Below, piece after piece: positions 1 to 7,752 of a DNA stretch of 16,064 nt. The stretch's first letter is position 1, and each line of letters opens with the position of its first letter. This DNA is from Gryganskiella cystojenkinii. Its lineage: Eukaryota; Mortierellomycota; Mortierellomycetes; Mortierellales; Mortierellaceae. The DNA is taken from the NCBI GenBank assembly GCA_015852425.1, contig JAAAIG010000763.1, forward strand, positions 1-16,064, in the 5' to 3' direction. Both the position numbers and the translations under genes were made by a program. The notes below the pieces were generated by a model. That model had not been told where the DNA came from, searched no databases, and saw only the letters and a list, made by a program, of their open reading frames with translations.

Positions 1-655
1 TACAAGGCAGGGCTGAGTCAATATGAAAACCTAGGGCGGTTCGTAACGGTTTGTGACACGAGAATAATCATTGCTGTTCGTGACAGGTACCACTTGGGAT
101 CGTTGGTCAGGATTCCGTGATACGAAACAAGCTCTATCCGTGACAAAAACAGGGTGTACAAGGCGCCAGGATTCAAGTTCATGGCGAGCTTGTCCGAATA
201 GGCATTCCTGACTGAATCTCGGATAACGATTCGAGTTGGATTTGATGAAACTGGAACGGGAGGATGGAGTTCCGAACAGGATGACGAGAGAAAGACCAGA
301 AAGGCGTCAAACACCTTGAAGGTGACGAGAGCGGAATCGGAGTTATGATAAAAATGTAAGATCTATGCTCGAAGTAAATCTAGGTTATTAGTTCTCGAGT
401 AAAGACACCTAGAATAATCTTCGCAGTTCGTGAAGGAATACTGGGATAGCGGAACAGTGGGGTAGCAAGAGAGTAGGAGTGCGGAATTGCAGGATAGCGG
501 GATAGACCGCGAGTGGCGAGAGCAATGGAGAGCCTTCCCCGAAGTCTCGATCTGGAAGAGTCACGCAGAGGATAACGTTCAACTGGGTTGTGATGTGAGC
601 AATAATTACAATAGGTTGATGGCAAAATAAGCTTTCCGTGACAGTTTCCATTTCG

Positions 656-663
656 TATAAATA
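656..663 (+). promoter_or_regulatory. TATA box, probable retroelement promoter
   Basis: A perfect TATAAATA lies 426 bp before the Gag ATG and is followed within about 15 bases by a CT-rich run, as in many fungal promoters. If it is the LTR promoter, transcription would start near 690 and leave a leader of about 400 nt. The role is inferred from position only. Confidence 0.5.
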
Positions 664-833
664 CCTCATAGTCTCCCTCTCTCATTGTTCCTCAGTCTGC
701 AATAACTTACTCACCAAGTCCATTCCTCATGCCTGTTCACTCCTTGTTTACCTCAACACTCAGCCTAGTACCTTTGCCACTCACCCTTTCCCCTTTGATA
801 TCCAAATACATCTTTACTTTCAAAACCATAACT

Positions 834-927
834 AAACCTGCCTGTTAATACTTGACAGTTTACCCTAATCGATATATCTTCGTTTTACACACCTTACTCA
901 AACCTGCCTGTCAGTCCTTGACACTTT
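834..927 (+). repeat. Short direct repeat, two copies 66 bp apart
   Basis: The segment beginning aaacctgcctgt at 834-861 recurs at 900-927 with a few substitutions (ttaata against cagtcc in the middle, then cttgaca or ccttgaca). It lies in the Gag leader. Function unknown; it may be a small tandem duplication within the LTR or leader. Confidence 0.6.
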
Positions 928-1088
928 CCTGTTCATTATTCCTAGCAATTAATTTTCTCCATACCTCAACACACAACAACCATCTGAAATTTACCCATCC
1001 ACAAACCTTGTTACCCTTTTACTTCCCACGTTTCATACTTTAGAGTTCAACGCCTCCCCTGAATTTTTCCTTCAAGAAATACACAACC

Positions 1089-2306
1089 ATGGACAACCGC
1101 CAGAACCAACAAAAACAGCAGCCCATCTTCAGCCTCCGCACCCTCACCGAACAGGCTCAGAACCCTGCCGTCGACCCCCGTGAAATCATTGCTCATATGA
1201 CGCGACATCTCGAAGCCATGGAAACTATGCAGCACGAACTCCAAGCCATGACTGAAAGCCGTGGTGACGAACGATCCCGTGCCGAAGCTATCCACTCCAT
1301 GAATGGGACCCAGAAACCTTTCCAAGGCCATCAGTTCAAAACCAACGAGATCTTCAACAACCTGGCCAACTGGAGCACTCACAGTCCCCCTACCCCTTTG
1401 CGGGACCCCTTTCGTGGCGACTCTGAAGACCCTACCCACGTCGAGTACATGTCACAGATCAAGGCTGCTTTTCACCGTTACCCCGACGCTTTCCGAAATG
1501 ACAGAGACAAGGTCAATTATGCCTTCGCCTCACTGAAAGGACCTGCGGCTGAGTTCTTTGCTCCTATTGTTGCCGGTCAAGTCCCTGACACCGAAGGTTA
1601 CCTTGCCACCTTCGACTCCTTTGCCGCAATGTTGGAAACCACCTTTGGTAGCCCGCTCCAGGTCGACGAAGCCAACCACCAACTTCAGCGTCTCCGTCAG
1701 CATGGTATGACTATGACCGAGTACACCACCAAGTTCAAGTCCCTTGTTGCTCGTGCCGGATGGGAACCCATGGCCTCCCTCGGTCGTTACAAGGATGGCC
1801 TGTCCCACGAGGTGAGACAGATGCTCCTTCCTCAGTGGCCAACCTTTACAAATTTGGAAGTCACCATCGTTGCCGCTCACGCTGCCTACCACAAACTCGC
1901 GATCCATAGTCGCTTCAACAAGAAGGACCACCGGCCTATTCCCAAGACCTTTCTGCCTCGTCGCCTCCCCGGCCCTGGTTACAATGCCGCTGCCCCTGCT
2001 GGACCGTCCCTCATGGAGATCGACGCCATGCGCGTTAAGCACATCACCAGTGAGGAGAAACAACGTCGTCGTGACAACAATCTCTGTCTCTATTGTGGAG
2101 TCTCTGGCCACTATGCTGGCAGATGTCCTGCCAAGAATGCTCACATTGCCGCCGTCTCAGTTGAACCCTCTCTGACTCGGAAAACGAGTCGGCCTAGGTC
2201 CCTCGGAGGAATGGATCCTAGGCCAAGCCATCGTGGCTCCTCCCGTTTCCGGCCCCACTCGCCCTCGCTATTGTCTGATTTTACCGATTCTTGTCCACCT
2301 GCCTGA
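1089..2306 (+). CDS. Ty3/Gypsy-type Gag polyprotein with CCHC zinc knuckle
   Basis: This 405-aa protein would form the structural shell of the retrotransposon particle and bind its RNA. Residues 1-100 are Gln- and Glu-rich and helical. From about 105 to 250 it follows the retrotransposon Gag capsid pattern: F-R-G, then a regularly spaced series including KVNYAFASLKGPAAEFF, F-Q/A-x3-L-E-T-T-F-G and LRQHGMTMTEYTTKF. A basic linker and the segment MEIDAMR precede a zinc knuckle with C333, C336, H341 and C346 (C-x2-C-x4-H-x4-C), well placed for RNA binding. The start has an excellent context (A at -3, G at +4). The frame is fully open, unlike the truncated polymerase region after it. Protease coding overlaps its 3' end in the +1 frame. 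Family assignment is confident; whether it is still expressed is unknown. Confidence 0.9.
   Translation: MDNRQNQQKQQPIFSLRTLTEQAQNPAVDPREIIAHMTRHLEAMETMQHELQAMTESRGDERSRAEAIHSMNGTQKPFQGHQFKTNEIFNNLANWSTHSPPTPLRDPFRGDSEDPTHVEYMSQIKAAFHRYPDAFRNDRDKVNYAFASLKGPAAEFFAPIVAGQVPDTEGYLATFDSFAAMLETTFGSPLQVDEANHQLQRLRQHGMTMTEYTTKFKSLVARAGWEPMASLGRYKDGLSHEVRQMLLPQWPTFTNLEVTIVAAHAAYHKLAIHSRFNKKDHRPIPKTFLPRRLPGPGYNAAAPAGPSLMEIDAMRVKHITSEEKQRRRDNNLCLYCGVSGHYAGRCPAKNAHIAAVSVEPSLTRKTSRPRSLGGMDPRPSHRGSSRFRPHSPSLLSDFTDSCPPA
2174..2224 (+). other. Two adjacent perfect hairpins at the Gag/protease junction
   Basis: Hairpin 1: GACTCG (2174-2179), five-base loop gaaaa, CGAGTC (2185-2190). Hairpin 2 begins on the next base: GGCCTAGG (2191-2198) pairs with CCTAGGCC (2217-2224), and an inner TCC (2199-2201) can pair with GGA (2213-2215) across a one-base bulge, leaving an 11-base loop. 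Both lie about 45 nt after the zinc-knuckle codons. The +1 protease frame opens exactly here, its last stop being the TGA at 2173-2175. The inverted repeats are seen directly; a role in frameshifting is inference. Confidence 0.7.
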
Positions 2307-2661
2307 CCGACCTCCTATTAAAACCCAAGCCCTGATCGACTCTGGCGCTCAGAAGTCCTTCATCGATGCCTCTATTGTCAAACGTTTGTCCCTCTCAACA
2401 GACAAGCTCGAGACCCCCATTCGCCTCAACATGGCCGACGGAACCCCTAGTACCTCTGGTCCTGTCACTCAGACTTGTACTTTGGATTTCACTGTCTCCG
2501 ACCACCACCACGAGACTTTGAAGTTGAACGTTACTCGTCTGCAGACCCATGCTGTCATTCTCGGAATCGATTGGCTACACACCCACAACCCTTGGATCAA
2601 TTGGAGAAAACATGAAGTACGATCCAGGACAGATCCACACACGTCAACTTCACCGGTATAA
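2176..2661 (+). pseudogene. Retropepsin-like aspartic protease fragment, +1 frame relative to Gag
   Basis: The frame is open from 2176 to the stop at 2661 and has no convincing start codon of its own; a GTG at 2233 is an unlikely eukaryotic start, so expression would need a +1 shift from Gag. The active-site block ALIDSGAQKSFID carries the Asp-Ser-Gly-Ala catalytic motif (Asp at 2338-2340). A second conserved block, VILGIDWLHTHNPWINW, matches the ILG-x-DWL region at the end of Ty3/Gypsy proteases. In intact elements reverse transcriptase follows; here similarity stops about 20 residues later and no polymerase motif is seen, so the gene is broken. Family call is confident; the exact break point is not. 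Confidence 0.8.
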
Positions 2662-3432
2662 TCTCACGGGTCTCATCAACCTTCAAGAGTATCTCCTCGC
2701 CAACGATCGATAGTCTTAAATACCCTCTTAATTCCTTAATGAAAACACTAGCTTCTTTCCAACTTCAATTGCCTTGCGCTCGTACAAGCACTGCTGGCTT
2801 TTAACGGCGTGAACTGCCGTGTCGAAAGTCGGAAGATTGCAGTCGTGGTAAAGTCGGTGGTGGATGAGGAAAGACTGGGGTAGGAGATAGTAAAGAGACA
2901 GTCTTGACTGTGGCTGCCTCTAAAATACCCGAAATCATGGAGTGGACGTGGAAAATGAAGGCACAAGTTAGTTTTCGCTCTCAAAGCCTGACTGGACGTC
3001 CCTCCTTGCGTGTTTTCTTGATCCAGGGTTGCAAAGCAAACACCAAGATCGTTAGTTCCCTGTCACACTGACGAGTACTAAGAGGGTCGTGTTGGTGACA
3101 GACAAACGAAACGCATTTGACAATATACAAGATCAGAATGCCTTCTTACAACTTCGCAAAAAAAATCTCCCAAGACGATCCTTTTCAAGGTCCCACAGGT
3201 CATGGAAGAGAACAGTTTTGGTCTTGTACAAAGACAAGTAAAGGGTAAGAAATTGCGAGAGTGTACGAGATAATTGTATGGATGGCCAACCTCGTTGGGA
3301 ACTGTCTCTCTATTGAGAGGAATAAAGCTAAACAAGCTGGCTTGTTCTTTGTCCGCCTCCTTTTTTTTGATCATCGTGTTCATTGTTTATGATATTGCAC
3401 CTATACACTTAATCTTTTTTTAAAAAAAAAAA
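2662..3432. other. Intergenic stretch between retroelement remnant and F-box gene
   Basis: No gene could be supported on either strand. The first 150 bp may be decayed retroelement DNA (several short frames, none recognisable). An inverted pair CTGTCAC (3060-3066) and GTGACAG (3095-3101) is present. The right end should hold the 3' UTR of the minus-strand F-box gene; a T7-A11 tract (3415-3432) directly abuts its stop codon. Confidence 0.5.
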
Positions 3433-5595
3433 TTACTGCATTTTACGGATACAATTTCTGCAATCGAGACCTCCTTCATCCTCCAAAATTGATCTGGCAC
3501 CATCCGTCAGCCCGATATAGTCCAGGGTCTCGAGTCGAGGCCAGTGATCAAGAACCCAATGGGCCTCGTCCTCACCCCAGTAAAAAACTCTGGGTTTGAA
3601 TACGGATCCGTTCAGGATTCTCAACCGTTTTAAGGTCCACAACTGATCGAGGTCATGTTTGAGATCCATTCGAACGTTACGATGACGTAATATAACGTCC
3701 GTCGTGTTCATGTCCAGAACCTCTAGTTGCTCAAATGTCGACAGACGAGGAAATATCAGGGATTCAAAGGTCGGAGGAACGGTTGTCGCGGGAGATTGTG
3801 GCGGCGGTGGTGGAGGAGGGGATGTGGTTGTTGCAGCTGTAATTGTTGTACGGATGGAATTGAAGGCTGAGGTAAGGACCGAGAAAGTCGCAGGTGTACT
3901 CTCTTGCGTGGTGTTACTCTCATCTGAGGATGTGTGACCGAAATACAAAGACAGCTCCTTTAGTCCGAGACAGACCCAGGGCCGCATCACTCCATCGTGG
4001 TCTTGCGCATCCTGCAACAGATCTGAATGGCGGATCATTTCGGCTTTGAAAACCCTAAGACCCGAAAACTGACAGAGAATCTCGTGAACAATGGCGCCGG
4101 TGACACCATCACACTTCTTGAATCTCAATTCAGAGAGCGTTGACCGATAACGACCCTGATCGACGGTTTGGAGGAGTTGCAAAAAGCAGTCATCGAAATT
4201 TGTAAGCTCGAGCTCCAAATCAGTTAGGACTGGAAGAACTCTGACCAGGGTCTCGAAATCCTTGACCTCGAAATCTGCACCGATAACGGCCAAGGTTTTC
4301 AACTGTGACCAGGTGCCAATTTTTGGAGAGGAGGACGAGGAGGACGATGACGATGGTGGCAGTGACGGCGACGATGATGATGACGACGACATAGCTCGAA
4401 CCAATCGGGCCAAGGGACCTGTAGAAGGCGATTCGTCCTCTTCTGCTGAATAGAAGTCCCATTTCAGCCGAGTCAATTCGGGACTGTTTATGATCATCTT
4501 CAAGGCTATCCCGTGGAACCCTGACCAGTTTGAGTGCCATTTGAACTCGAGATCTTTGAGCTGCGTTGTTTCCACTGACCTCGGTTTTGAACACTCCGAG
4601 GAGCTATCCAGTTGCTTGCCCCAAGAGCTGATATTGTTGTCGATCGCGATGCCGGCGGCAGCGAAGGAGCCGAGGCCTTCCATTTCAATTCTGTCACCGA
4701 TGTAGTCAGGTTGAATTAAACGAAGCGTGTTGAGCCGAAGAGACCAAATTTGTTCGTATTGACGGAGTATCCACTTTGGCTCTATAAACCACTCTTCCTG
4801 TTCCAATCGTCTTAGCCGGGGGCAACCCATGAGGACCTCTAGGAGTTCTTCAGAAAAGATGTCGGTGCCCAACTCCAAGACTTCAAGCGAGTGTTGGTGT
4901 CGTCGAATCAGGTCGATCAAGGCAGACTCTCGCGCTGCAATCAATTCCGGAGTCTTTCTTTCTTTCTCATGTGGGTTCCAGTGTAAGGGTAGGATCAAAG
5001 TCGAGAGGTTGGGGCAGTGTATGGTAAAATGTTGGTGTCGTGGTGGATCTTGTCCTACTTCAACTCGATGCGCCGGACCCCATTGAAACTGACGTGGAAG
5101 ATTTTGAAGCCTTTCCTCTGTTTCGTTTTGTTGTTGATCTGGTTGTTCCTGAAGCAACGGAAAATCAAAGGTGTCGGTGCTGGCAAGGCTTAGTTGTTGA
5201 ATGAGGTGAGTGTGTTTAAGAAAAACATGTGGATCCTTGACTATTCCGCGAGGGTGAACAAAGTGCAAAAAGAACGATCCAAAAACGACCTCGACTGAGG
5301 ACCACACCATGGGTAAGAGCAAAGAGTACCATTGTTGGCAGACCCGGAGGCACTGAAGGGCGGAATAAGAGTCGAGGAAATTACCAACATGGAGGATAAT
5401 CTCGGGGATAAGCAAGGGACGGAGTTGATTTTGGTCTTGATAAAGAGAAGAATCTTGGTGTAGTTGCTGCTGCTTCTTGATCCGGGTTTGAGGTTTTTGC
5501 TGTTGTGCATGCCGTTGCTGAAGTCGTCGATGGTTCTCCCAGAGTTCCTTGGCGCCTATGTTCTGCTTGCGGATACGTTGCGAGATTCTCCCCAT
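3433..5595 (-). CDS. F-box protein, probable LRR-type SCF substrate receptor
   Basis: A 720-aa intronless protein. An N-terminal basic and Gln-rich segment (1-60) precedes an F-box at about 60-100, with LLIPEIILHVGNFL followed by ALQCLRVCQQWYSLLLPMVW: the usual Pro, Leu/Ile and Cys-x-x-Trp pattern. F-boxes bind Skp1 and tether substrates to SCF ubiquitin ligases. The rest is Leu-rich with repeated L-x-x-L-x-L units (for example LKDLEFKW, LTDLELEL, LKELSLYF, LKRLRILNG) that fit degenerate leucine-rich repeats, the substrate-binding side. Low-complexity inserts are a Ser tract at about 400-424 and a Pro tract near 592-600. The C-terminus has a CxxC (LDCRNC). I chose the ATG at 5595 (A at -3): the frame is open to a Met codon at 5664, but a TATA box at 5666-5673 makes that untranscribed. 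Substrate unknown. Confidence 0.88.
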   Translation of the reverse strand: MGRISQRIRKQNIGAKELWENHRRLQQRHAQQQKPQTRIKKQQQLHQDSSLYQDQNQLRPLLIPEIILHVGNFLDSYSALQCLRVCQQWYSLLLPMVWSSVEVVFGSFFLHFVHPRGIVKDPHVFLKHTHLIQQLSLASTDTFDFPLLQEQPDQQQNETEERLQNLPRQFQWGPAHRVEVGQDPPRHQHFTIHCPNLSTLILPLHWNPHEKERKTPELIAARESALIDLIRRHQHSLEVLELGTDIFSEELLEVLMGCPRLRRLEQEEWFIEPKWILRQYEQIWSLRLNTLRLIQPDYIGDRIEMEGLGSFAAAGIAIDNNISSWGKQLDSSSECSKPRSVETTQLKDLEFKWHSNWSGFHGIALKMIINSPELTRLKWDFYSAEEDESPSTGPLARLVRAMSSSSSSSPSLPPSSSSSSSSSPKIGTWSQLKTLAVIGADFEVKDFETLVRVLPVLTDLELELTNFDDCFLQLLQTVDQGRYRSTLSELRFKKCDGVTGAIVHEILCQFSGLRVFKAEMIRHSDLLQDAQDHDGVMRPWVCLGLKELSLYFGHTSSDESNTTQESTPATFSVLTSAFNSIRTTITAATTTSPPPPPPPQSPATTVPPTFESLIFPRLSTFEQLEVLDMNTTDVILRHRNVRMDLKHDLDQLWTLKRLRILNGSVFKPRVFYWGEDEAHWVLDHWPRLETLDYIGLTDGARSILEDEGGLDCRNCIRKMQ

Positions 5596-5665
5596 TGTTT
5601 GAGTCAGGATTGGAGAAGAAAAGAAATGTGATGGGAGGCAATAAACCAAACCGAGAACGGACAAG

Positions 5666-5673
5666 TATTTATA
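5666..5673 (-). promoter_or_regulatory. TATA box of the F-box gene
   Basis: The minus strand reads TATAAATA here, 71 bases before the chosen ATG at 5595. The spacing implies a short leader and rules out the upstream in-frame Met at 5664 as a start. Confidence 0.6.
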
Positions 5674-5693
5674 GAACCGTAAAAGCGTCCAGT

Positions 5694-5751
5694 GATGGCA
5701 AGGTGGCTGGGTTCAGAGCTTTGTGTGGTGGCAAGGTGGTGTGGTGGCAAA
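5694..5751 (-). promoter_or_regulatory. Three PACE-like repeats upstream of the F-box gene
   Basis: On the plus strand GATGGCAAG (5694-5702), GGTGGCAAG (5727-5735) and GGTGGCAAA (5743-5751) lie 99-156 bp before the ATG of the divergent F-box gene. The last is an exact match to the proteasome-associated control element known from budding yeast, where Rpn4 binds it. Whether this lineage has an Rpn4-like factor is not known from the sequence, so the regulatory role is inference. Confidence 0.4.
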
Positions 5752-6921
5752 AAGGACTCGTTTGACGTGGTATTATTAGTCCAGCCTAAGATTTGTTACT
5801 TTTTGGGCTTGCTTATTTAGAGTTTGCTATCTCCAAATATGAAAAGCCCCAAGTTGCTTTTCGACAAAAGACGAGACTAGAGTAAGCGTCTCTTTGCGAT
5901 GAAGGACCGAATCTTCGTCTAGGGACAAAGAAATAAGGTTCTTATCTGTCTGTGCCAACCCTTGAGACGTTCTGTGATGGTATCCTTTCGCACTCCCCGG
6001 TCAAACCAAGAGGGATTTGTCTACCCCTGTTGGTGGCTACCAAACGACTCTGTCACTTCGCCACGCTCTCTCTTACTTCCTGTGTTGGATGCATTTTTGT
6101 TGCAAGAAATGTTTTTGTGTTCGATTTTCCTTCCCTCGTGTTGCCTGTTCGTTCTTGTCAGTTCGTTTCGTTTCTTTATCTTATCCCCCCCACTTTTCAC
6201 GTCAATTGGTAATGGTAAATTGAACATTATTTATTTTGGTAGCTGGGGTATTTGGTATGGTGGTTTGTGCTTATGACTTGTCCTTGTGCTTTCCGGATCT
6301 CGTAGGACGTTGATTCCTCTGGATTCGTCACCGTATCTAATTCAGTCTTGTAACTATTGTCGAGATGATCAACCAAACGCCTCCTACAGGTTCACACCCG
6401 CACCTTTGCCCTCCTAGTACATGATAGTGACACTTCGCATGCCGATTGCATGACCTCTTAAAGCCGCCGCCATCTTCCGTTCAGATGCCTGTACTCAATC
6501 ACCCGGCTCGTTCACAGTTTTCTTTTTCAATTTCGGTGTGCTGCAGCAAGCGCGAAGATTGACCCATCGTTCATCTTCAAGGCCCAATGGAAAATTTCTA
6601 GTCACTGCAGACTTGGTCTGTATGTGCTCTCTCCCAGTGTTTTGACATTATTCTCGCGTCATGATCGTTTCTACAGTAGCACAAAGAGGTAGGGAAAGTC
6701 GCTGAACGCACACTCGAGCCTTGTGTCATTCATGCGCATGAATATCAATGGTAAAGTTAAAGGCAGAGGCAACTTCCAAAAGTCATCTTTTGCTCCTTGT
6801 TCACTTCTGTTCTTTTCATCTTGCTCCGTCCTGCTCACTCCTCCTGCTATTTTTGCCCTGTCTCGACGTCGGTCCAGCCTCACGCTCTATTTTCAATCTT
6901 TTGTCAAGTTCACTCTCCACA
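5752..6921. other. Divergent intergenic region, F-box gene to Ala-rich gene
   Basis: About 1.2 kb with no credible gene: the frames at 5952-6276 overlap one another, show no recognisable domain and are T/C-rich. The last 150 bp before 6922 are strongly pyrimidine-rich on the plus strand, as expected for the leader of the downstream gene. A 16-bp perfect palindrome lies at 6728-6743. Confidence 0.5.
6728..6743. promoter_or_regulatory. 16-bp perfect palindrome ATTCATGCGCATGAAT
   Basis: A perfect two-fold symmetric site 179 bp before the ATG at 6922, where a promoter would be expected. It could bind a dimeric transcription factor. The symmetry is seen directly; binding is inference and no factor is assigned. 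Confidence 0.4.
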
Positions 6922-7752
6922 ATGTTGAATCGTTCTCATGCAACTCCAAGTCAAGACGAAATAGAAAATTTGCCTAGTACGGCCGCGACGCCAGAGAGTA
7001 TGGCAATCAAACCGAATTCCGTCGCAAAAAAGAAAAACAAGAAAAGGAAAAAAACGCCTACGGCTGCAACACCAAGCGGAACAGTGAACCATCCGTCAAC
7101 AGCGAATCTTGCCGCGGCAAGAGCAGCAGCATTCGCAGCAATAGAGACAACAGAAGCAGCAGCGGAATCAGCCCAAATAGCAGCAGCGTCAGCACGAGTA
7201 GCAGCAAAGGCAGTAACAGAAGCAGCAACAAAGGCAGCAACAGAAGCAGCAAAAGCAGCAAAAAGAGCACAGACATCAACAGAAGCAGCAGCAGAAGCAG
7301 CAAAAGCGGCAAAAGCGGCGTTTGAGTCGTTTGAAGCGTTTGAGACAGCAGACGCAGCGGACGTAGTGGAGGAAGTTGAAGAAACAGAAGAAGATGGGGC
7401 ATATTGGGAATATGAGGAGTCAGAAGAAGAGATAGCTCGAACGACTTTTCTTTATGTTCCAGTTGAAGGCGATACCCAAGTTCGTCCGAGGTTGTTTGCC
7501 ACCACTCGAGAAATTTTGCAGTGGCCACACACTGAAGGTCATGGTCTCTCGAATCTCAACCTCGCCCATGAACCCTACACCCTGACGGGATTCATTAGAA
7601 GCTTCAACTTTGATGCTCCGATCAACAAAAGATATATCAAGATCTATGGCAACGGTACAGCCAAGATCCATGGGCCAGCGATGATTGTCAACGAGAGAGG
7701 TTGCCGGACCGTGTCGCTGACTGAAGAAGATATCCCGAGAATATTCAGATAA
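6922..7752 (+). CDS. Unrecognised protein with long Ala-rich helix and acidic segment
   Basis: A 276-aa single-exon protein that I cannot assign to a family. Residues 1-60 are polar and disordered with a basic patch at 36-44 (KKKNKKRKK), a plausible nuclear localisation signal. Residues 61-147 are Ala-rich with regularly spaced Thr, Glu and Lys (TEAATKAATEAAKAAKRAQ), predicting one long amphipathic helix resembling LEA-type 11-mers or a coiled coil. Residues 145-171 are very acidic. Residues 174-276 look like a folded domain with ordinary composition (FLYVPVEGD, WPHTEGHGLSNLNLAHEP, YIKIYGNGTAKIHGPA). The Ala stretch uses GCA almost throughout, unlike the C-terminal part, so it probably grew by repeat expansion. 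The ATG at 6922 has A at -3; an in-frame ATG at 6748 would translate the CT-rich leader and is disfavoured. The C-terminal part gives the best case for a real gene. Confidence 0.7.
   Translation: MLNRSHATPSQDEIENLPSTAATPESMAIKPNSVAKKKNKKRKKTPTAATPSGTVNHPSTANLAAARAAAFAAIETTEAAAESAQIAAASARVAAKAVTEAATKAATEAAKAAKRAQTSTEAAAEAAKAAKAAFESFEAFETADAADVVEEVEETEEDGAYWEYEESEEEIARTTFLYVPVEGDTQVRPRLFATTREILQWPHTEGHGLSNLNLAHEPYTLTGFIRSFNFDAPINKRYIKIYGNGTAKIHGPAMIVNERGCRTVSLTEEDIPRIFR

Larger units (their letters stand above)
1..1088 (+). repeat. LTR/5'-leader-like DNA with internally duplicated blocks
   Basis: No credible gene lies here. Two diverged direct copies can be seen: around 51-107 and around 401-452 (both containing agaataatc, then gttcgtga, then tgggat), followed by a second shared block near 128-146 and 625-642 (aagct, then tccgtgaca). 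The spacing between the blocks differs, so the copies have gained or lost DNA. A TATA box at 656-663 is followed by pyrimidine-rich DNA, and a further short direct repeat lies at 834-927. Position directly before Gag suggests a 5' LTR plus leader, or remnants of two LTRs. The LTR ends could not be fixed because no second LTR is present in the window. Confidence 0.4.
1..2661 (+). mobile_element. Truncated Ty3/Gypsy-like LTR retrotransposon (leader, Gag, partial protease)
   Basis: The stretch has the order expected of the 5' part of a Ty3/Gypsy element: LTR/leader-like DNA with a TATA box, a Gag with a CCHC knuckle, and a retropepsin-like protease domain in an overlapping frame. No reverse transcriptase, RNase H or integrase motif is visible after the protease, and I could not find a matching 3' LTR before the next gene. 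The left edge is uncertain because the element may begin outside the window; the right edge is simply where protease similarity ends. It therefore looks like a truncated, non-autonomous remnant. Certainty is high that it is retroelement-derived and low for the exact limits. Confidence 0.75.

Noticed and set aside
2880..3060. Possible decayed polymerase coding after the protease fragment
   Set aside because: A few residues recall Ty3/Gypsy spacer sequence but no reverse transcriptase motif can be seen.
3078..3383. 101-codon minus-strand frame downstream of the F-box gene
   Set aside because: No recognisable motif, and it probably lies in the F-box 3' UTR.
5596..5664. In-frame extension of the F-box protein by 23 hydrophobic residues
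   Set aside because: A TATA box at 5666-5673 lies two bases upstream, so the codon would not be in the transcript.
5952..6276. Overlapping plus-strand frames in the large intergenic region
   Set aside because: Three overlapping frames of biased T/C composition with no domain and no splice partners.
6748..6921. In-frame upstream ATG adding 58 residues with a hydrophobic, signal-like stretch to the Ala-rich protein
   Set aside because: The extension is a translation of a CT-rich leader, and the 6922 ATG has the better context.
7058..7528. Antisense frame encoding poly-Leu
   Set aside because: It is the shadow of the GCA-rich Ala tract on the other strand.
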